The translations under genes and the position numbers were made by a program. Below the pieces are notes generated by a model. It was not told where the DNA came from and ran no database searches. It saw only the letters and a list, made by a program, of their open reading frames with translations. Positions 5,798-9,615 of a stretch of DNA of 9,615 nt are shown here, in pieces. Origin of the DNA: Bacteroidota bacterium (GTDB lineage Bacteria > Bacteroidota > Bacteroidia > Flavobacteriales > Schleiferiaceae); the NCBI GenBank assembly GCA_003023665.1, contig PXYR01000066.1:1-9615 (forward strand), written 5' to 3'. Position 1 is the stretch's first letter. Every line of letters starts with the position of its first letter.

Positions 5798-8619
5798 TTA
5801 TTGATTAAGCTGAGAAATTCAAATAGACTATCCTCTGGATTCAGGTCTAATTTCTTCTTTATTCTATATTTTCTTTTACGAACAGCATAAATCGTAATGT
5901 TCAGGACGGCTGCAATCTCCTTTGAAGTAAGACTTTTATTCAATAAAATGATAAGGTCTAAATCTGTTTTTGTCAATTGTGGGAACTTGGTCTTGATCGT
6001 CGTAACAAATTCACTATTGATTCTATAATAGTTATCCTGAAGTCCATCCCAGTATACCTCATTTTTCAATTCACGCTCAATATCTCTTTGTATTTCTCGT
6101 AATGTTGGTTCAATTTCAACAGACTTCTTAGACCTAATAATGCCCTCAAAACGAGCTTTAAAATCTTTCAAGATTTCCATTCGATTAGAAGTCTTCATTA
6201 ATTGAAATTCTAATTCCGTGTTGCTTTTACTCAATAACGCCTTGGCCTCCGAAGCCTTGGCCGCAAGGAGCTTACGCTCTGTTTCTAATAACTGTATTTT
6301 AACTTCACGCTTACGCTGTTCTATCTTAATAACAATAGAGGTGGCAATAGCAAGTAGAAAAATCACAACTGCAAAAAAGCGGAAAGCAACATACTTCCAA
6401 ATCATAGCTTTCTTATGAAGAATGAATTCTTTCGTATCCAATACATTTCCTTTAGGATTGTAAAGCGTGATACGAAGATCATGTTTGCCTGGAGAAAGGT
6501 TGCTAAAGGCTAAAGATCTATCCACATCATTCATGTTTACTTTATTCCCGTCAAGAGTATATTGAATGGGAAAACGAGAAACTTTTTCTGGCGAGATTAA
6601 TTCAAAGTCTATCTGGATGGTGTTCTCGTCATCTGCCAGTTCTATATAGTTAAAACCTGAATCAAGGTTCTCTATAAAAGAATGTGAACGAATGGAGTCC
6701 TCTACAACAATTCTAGTAATCACCAATTCCTCTATGTTCTCCGTAGGCACTCTGTTCAAGTAATAGCGAAATAGTCCTTTAGTACCGCCAATTAATAAAT
6801 CTCCTTCAACCGGACATAAAGTTTGTCTATTAAACTCACCAATATCTAAATCCTCAACAGTTGCAATAGTTTCAAATCCCCAGTCTTTCCTGTCAAACAA
6901 TATTTCGATCAACCCTACATCTGTTGCTGCAAAACATCTTCCGTTGATTATTGAAAAGGAATAAACCGTTTTGCAACGAGCACCCTGTATAATTTCTGTG
7001 GAGGTATTTAAGCTATCAATAACGTGTAATCCCCCACCCTCAGTTCCTACTAATATGTAATCATTGAAATCCTGCATGCTGAGTACAGGAAATCCAAAAT
7101 TCAATTGACTCTTTACAGTATCGTCTAATTGTAAAATCCCATTATACTGGGTTGCAATCCAGATAGCATTATCAAATGAGTGAATATCATTTATAATGTT
7201 TCTATCTATTGATGCCTTTTCAAAAGGATTAATAAATTCAGTCCCGTTCCATAACTGAATTCCTTCCAATGTTCCTATCCAAATGGAATCACCCTTGCCT
7301 TTTTCTAGTGACCAGATTCCGCCATGTAATAACCCTCTACCTGTTTCCTCATAGGGCATGTAATGCGCCAATTCATCTCCTTTGGAGTTGTAGTGCCATA
7401 ATCCTTGGGAATACGTTCCCAACCAAGCACTGCTGTCCAAATCGTCCATCAGTACAGAGGTGATTACCTCTGGATGCTTTTGATTTGGAGAAGGATTCAA
7501 AAATGGGTGCAGTCTATCATTTTGGAATTTGTAAAATCCATCGCCATCGTAACCCACATACACCTCATTATTCATTCGACTAAAGCTTATTGCGCTATGG
7601 ATAGTGCCAAAATTTGACTGTTGCGGAAGTGGAATGCTTTGGATAATTGAATTTGAAGCGTTAAATACTGCCGCACCGCCATTGTAGGTTCCAACCCATA
7701 AGGTACTTTCCACTTCAGCGAAACTGTAATATTGATCCGTAACCGTCCCTAGATAGGGATTGTCTTTTGTGTAGTGCCTATAATCCAAGCCATCCCATGA
7801 CCAAATACCATCACCATCTGTAGATATCCAAAGGTTTCCTTGGAAATAAACTACATCACGACAAGGATAAGAATGTAAGTATTCAGTGTTGTTATAGAAT
7901 TCAATCGCTCCGATATTTTCTACACCAAACACAACTTTATTCTGATAAACATCAACAGACTTTCTGAATGAAGAAAACGACACGGAGGTTTCAAGGCTGA
8001 AAACACTATCATTTGAATACAAATAATACAACAATTCATCACCATTTGTGGCTAGCCACATGGTATCGCCTTGTTGAGCAAAATCAAAACATGATGCTAT
8101 ATTCTCAGGATGGTTAGGATAGGTAAGTTGTTTCCACTGCTCACTCCTATCAGAATAGGTCCAAATGCCTTTTGACAGGGTGCCGAGCCATAATGTACCA
8201 AACGAATCTTCCACAATAGAGTTTATAGTTATATCCTCTGATATTTTAGGTAGTTGCGGAATTTGAGCGGCCTTCTGATATTGCAAATCAAACTCTACCA
8301 ATCCGCCTAAATTCAATCCTATCAGAAGTTTATGGGTGGAGGTTACATGTAGACTTTTGATATTATTAGACCCTTGTGGATCTTCCTGAAACTCTATGCG
8401 TGTGGCCCTACCTTCATTATACCGGTACAAGCCATCTTTAGTTCCTAACCAGACAAAGCCTAAGTCATCTTGTACAATGGCATTCACATTGGAACTCATC
8501 AGGCCGTTTTGCGAAGCAATAATTTTGACTTCCTGTCCTAAAACCGCACTACTTACAAATACTAGAGCAAAAAATAAAAACTTTCTAATGAGCATAGAAT
8601 TACGAAAAGAAGAATGCAT
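5794..8619 (-). CDS. Membrane-spanning one-component regulator: propeller sensor, Y_Y_Y, LuxR-like HTH
   Basis: Predicted 941-residue regulator. A signal sequence ends near residue 29 (AVLGQ). Residues about 35-620 carry repeated two-component propeller motifs (VWLGTKDGLYRY, LWLGT, LWISTDGDGIW, LWVGTYNGG, AWLGTYSQGLWHY, IWIGT, IWIAT, ILVGTEGGG, LLIGGTKGLFRY), enough for one or two beta-propellers in the periplasm. About 640-735 is a Y_Y_Y domain (FNYIELADDENTIQIDFE, LSPGKHDLRITL). A transmembrane helix lies at about 742-765, then a basic, heptad-like coiled coil to about 830. The C-terminus (about 875-935) is a LuxR-type helix-turn-helix: FPQLTKTDLDLI, SLTSKEIAAVLNIT, YAVRKRKYRIKKKL. No histidine kinase, receiver or AraC domain is present, so it should bind DNA from the membrane without phosphorelay. 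It converges on the GH16/transporter operon, a likely but unproven target. Start ATG 8619; ATG 8595 (residue 9) fits the signal peptide equally well. Confidence 0.88.
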   Translation of the reverse strand: MHSSFRNSMLIRKFLFFALVFVSSAVLGQEVKIIASQNGLMSSNVNAIVQDDLGFVWLGTKDGLYRYNEGRATRIEFQEDPQGSNNIKSLHVTSTHKLLIGLNLGGLVEFDLQYQKAAQIPQLPKISEDITINSIVEDSFGTLWLGTLSKGIWTYSDRSEQWKQLTYPNHPENIASCFDFAQQGDTMWLATNGDELLYYLYSNDSVFSLETSVSFSSFRKSVDVYQNKVVFGVENIGAIEFYNNTEYLHSYPCRDVVYFQGNLWISTDGDGIWSWDGLDYRHYTKDNPYLGTVTDQYYSFAEVESTLWVGTYNGGAAVFNASNSIIQSIPLPQQSNFGTIHSAISFSRMNNEVYVGYDGDGFYKFQNDRLHPFLNPSPNQKHPEVITSVLMDDLDSSAWLGTYSQGLWHYNSKGDELAHYMPYEETGRGLLHGGIWSLEKGKGDSIWIGTLEGIQLWNGTEFINPFEKASIDRNIINDIHSFDNAIWIATQYNGILQLDDTVKSQLNFGFPVLSMQDFNDYILVGTEGGGLHVIDSLNTSTEIIQGARCKTVYSFSIINGRCFAATDVGLIEILFDRKDWGFETIATVEDLDIGEFNRQTLCPVEGDLLIGGTKGLFRYYLNRVPTENIEELVITRIVVEDSIRSHSFIENLDSGFNYIELADDENTIQIDFELISPEKVSRFPIQYTLDGNKVNMNDVDRSLAFSNLSPGKHDLRITLYNPKGNVLDTKEFILHKKAMIWKYVAFRFFAVVIFLLAIATSIVIKIEQRKREVKIQLLETERKLLAAKASEAKALLSKSNTELEFQLMKTSNRMEILKDFKARFEGIIRSKKSVEIEPTLREIQRDIERELKNEVYWDGLQDNYYRINSEFVTTIKTKFPQLTKTDLDLIILLNKSLTSKEIAAVLNITIYAVRKRKYRIKKKLDLNPEDSLFEFLSLINN

Positions 8620-8957
8620 TTTAGAAATAAAACCTAATCATAACATTCCTTGTACGGACAAAGAAAAGGCAAAAACTCAGTTTATTCAAAGAATCCTCTT
8701 GAGCAGAATTTTTCTTAACTACGATTTAAACTGAAAATATTCTAAATACAGGTAAAAATGGATTTTCAAGAAATATTACCGCCTTAAAACCATAAAACGT
8801 ATTTAGTATATTATACTCATTGATTAAAACTTATGAGTAAACGTAAACCCCGTTTTAATAACATTAATAGCACTCATGCACAGTGTTTATATAAACCTAA
8901 GAATTGTGCTTAGTGTACAAAGTACCTTTATGGCATTACAAACAAATAAATTTTAAA
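8620..8957. promoter_or_regulatory. Divergent intergenic region with several palindromes
   Basis: An AT-rich 338-bp gap between the regulator start and the exported-protein start must hold both promoters. No small coding frame with a plausible start was found. Palindromic elements cluster in its right half: AGTATA-T-TATACT (8805-8817), TACTCAT/ATGAGTA (8814-8820 and 8833-8839) and GTTTATATAAAC (8885-8896). TACCTTTA at 8923-8930 is one base from the TAnnTTTG box, with a TTG at 8904-8906, slightly closer than usual. In AT-rich DNA each palindrome alone could be chance. Confidence 0.5.
8805..8839. promoter_or_regulatory. Candidate operator: two overlapping dyads
   Basis: AGTATA (8805-8810), one T, TATACT (8812-8817) is a perfect 13-bp dyad. 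Its right end overlaps a second dyad, TACTCAT (8814-8820) with ATGAGTA (8833-8839). It lies about 120 bp before the exported-protein ATG and about 190 bp before the regulator ATG, a position suited to control of either. The binding protein is unknown; autoregulation by the neighbouring regulator is a guess. Confidence 0.35.
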
Positions 8958-9536
8958 ATGAAAAAGATTTTATTAACGGCTGCCTTAATTGGATTTTCAA
9001 TTTCAGCCTCGGCACAATTGTCTGCTACGGCAACTCAACAGTTGGATATCATAATTCCAACTTACTCAGGTATTGCGCTTGAAACAGAAAAATTAACGTT
9101 TGACTTTACTGCGGATGCACCTACAGTTGCAGGTAACAATTTGGGGAGTGCTCAAAAAACAGCATCCACTTACATGAAGATCTCTAACATGGATCAGTAT
9201 GATGACGCTGCTAACACAAAAATTTCTTTGCAGATGTCAGGTTTAAGAGACGGTTTAGATTTGAAACTTCAAGTTGTAGCTCCTGGAGCTAATGCCAAAG
9301 GTGATTTAGGTGATATTGAAAGTGATTATGCTTCACTTTTTAGTTTAACTAATTCATCGGCAGATGATATCATCACAGGAATTGGAACATGTTATACAGG
9401 TTCAGCCGCAAGTGATGGATACCAATTGAATTACCAATTAGATGTTACAGGTGATGGTACGGACATTTGGGAGGATATTGCAGATGGTAACGCAAATGCT
9501 GTGACAACCCAAATCGTATACACTATAGCCAACTAA
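8958..9536 (+). CDS. Small exported beta-rich protein of unknown function
   Basis: Predicted 192-residue secreted protein, not recognised. Residues 1-20 are a clear Sec signal peptide (MKKILLTAALIGFSISASAQ). The mature chain begins LSATATQQLDIIIPTYSGIAL and is rich in Thr, Ser, Asp and Gly with alternating hydrophobic residues, as in a single Ig-like or pilin-like beta-sandwich. The last residues, QIVYTIAN, look like a closing beta-strand. One cysteine is present (GIGTCYTGS), so no internal disulfide. No T9SS sorting domain and no lipobox, so it probably stays in the periplasm or is assembled outside. The ATG at 8958 has a typical A-rich leader; the frame stays open upstream to a TTG at 8904, but those 18 residues would precede the signal peptide and are unlikely. 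It is probably its own transcription unit, with a hairpin behind it. Confidence 0.82.
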   Translation: MKKILLTAALIGFSISASAQLSATATQQLDIIIPTYSGIALETEKLTFDFTADAPTVAGNNLGSAQKTASTYMKISNMDQYDDAANTKISLQMSGLRDGLDLKLQVVAPGANAKGDLGDIESDYASLFSLTNSSADDIITGIGTCYTGSAASDGYQLNYQLDVTGDGTDIWEDIADGNANAVTTQIVYTIAN

Positions 9537-9575
9537 ATTTCGAGCTACTTCGAAGCCAAATCAATTTATATTTTC

Positions 9576-9611
9576 AGAGATGGACAGGTTTTAATTGACC
9601 TGTCCTTCTCT
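9576..9611 (+). terminator. Probable terminator hairpin after the exported protein
   Basis: GGACAGGT (9582-9589) pairs perfectly with ACCTGTCC (9598-9605) across an 8-nt AT-rich loop. After one T-T mismatch the stem extends by AGAGA (9576-9580) with TCTCT (9607-9611). It begins 39 bases after the stop codon. The window ends at 9615, so a full T-tract cannot be confirmed. Confidence 0.6.
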
Positions 9612-9615
9612 ATTA

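Noticed and set aside
8904..8957. TTG start at 8904 for the exported protein
   Set aside because: It would put 18 atypical residues before a complete signal peptide that has its own ATG at 8958.

Overview
The window looks like a chromosomal segment of a Bacteroidota bacterium, probably free-living and possibly marine. Four things point there: a T9SS (Por secretion) C-terminal sorting domain, two SPII lipoproteins, a large membrane-spanning regulator of the Y_Y_Y / LuxR-like type, and A-rich translation starts without clear Shine-Dalgarno sites. A TAnnTTTG promoter box also fits. Order and genus cannot be settled from the sequence. There is no integrase, transposase, CRISPR array, rRNA or intact tRNA.

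Layout. 44-391 (+) is a small lipoprotein that seems to have lost its C-terminus; a frame-disrupted tail can be followed to about 494, and a perfect 20-bp palindrome sits at its end. 495-967 is non-coding but full of structure: a branched hairpin region, a 22-nt stretch resembling the 3' end of a tRNA-Ser, a strong bidirectional terminator and a long inverted repeat. 968-3196 (-) encodes a T9SS-secreted beta-helix protein with a glycogen-binding-like domain. 3386-4234 (+) and 4244-5797 (+) form a two-gene operon of a GH16 glycoside hydrolase lipoprotein and a sugar-porter MFS transporter. 5794-8619 (-) is a membrane-tethered regulator that converges on the transporter gene with a 4-bp overlap. 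A 338-bp divergent intergenic region follows, then 8958-9536 (+), a small exported beta-rich protein of unknown function with a hairpin behind it.

How the genes may work together (inference). The GH16 enzyme would cut a beta-glucan or a related algal polysaccharide at the cell surface or in the periplasm. The sugar porter would move a released monosaccharide across the inner membrane. The regulator, with a periplasmic propeller sensor and a cytoplasmic helix-turn-helix, could sense a breakdown product and control the operon. No SusC/SusD pair is present, so this would be a minimal or partial sugar-use locus. The beta-helix protein, divergent from the GH16 gene, may add a secreted carbohydrate-binding part, but the link rests on adjacency alone. 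No clearly novel system is evident; the most unusual parts are the structured 392-967 stretch and some features of the sugar locus.
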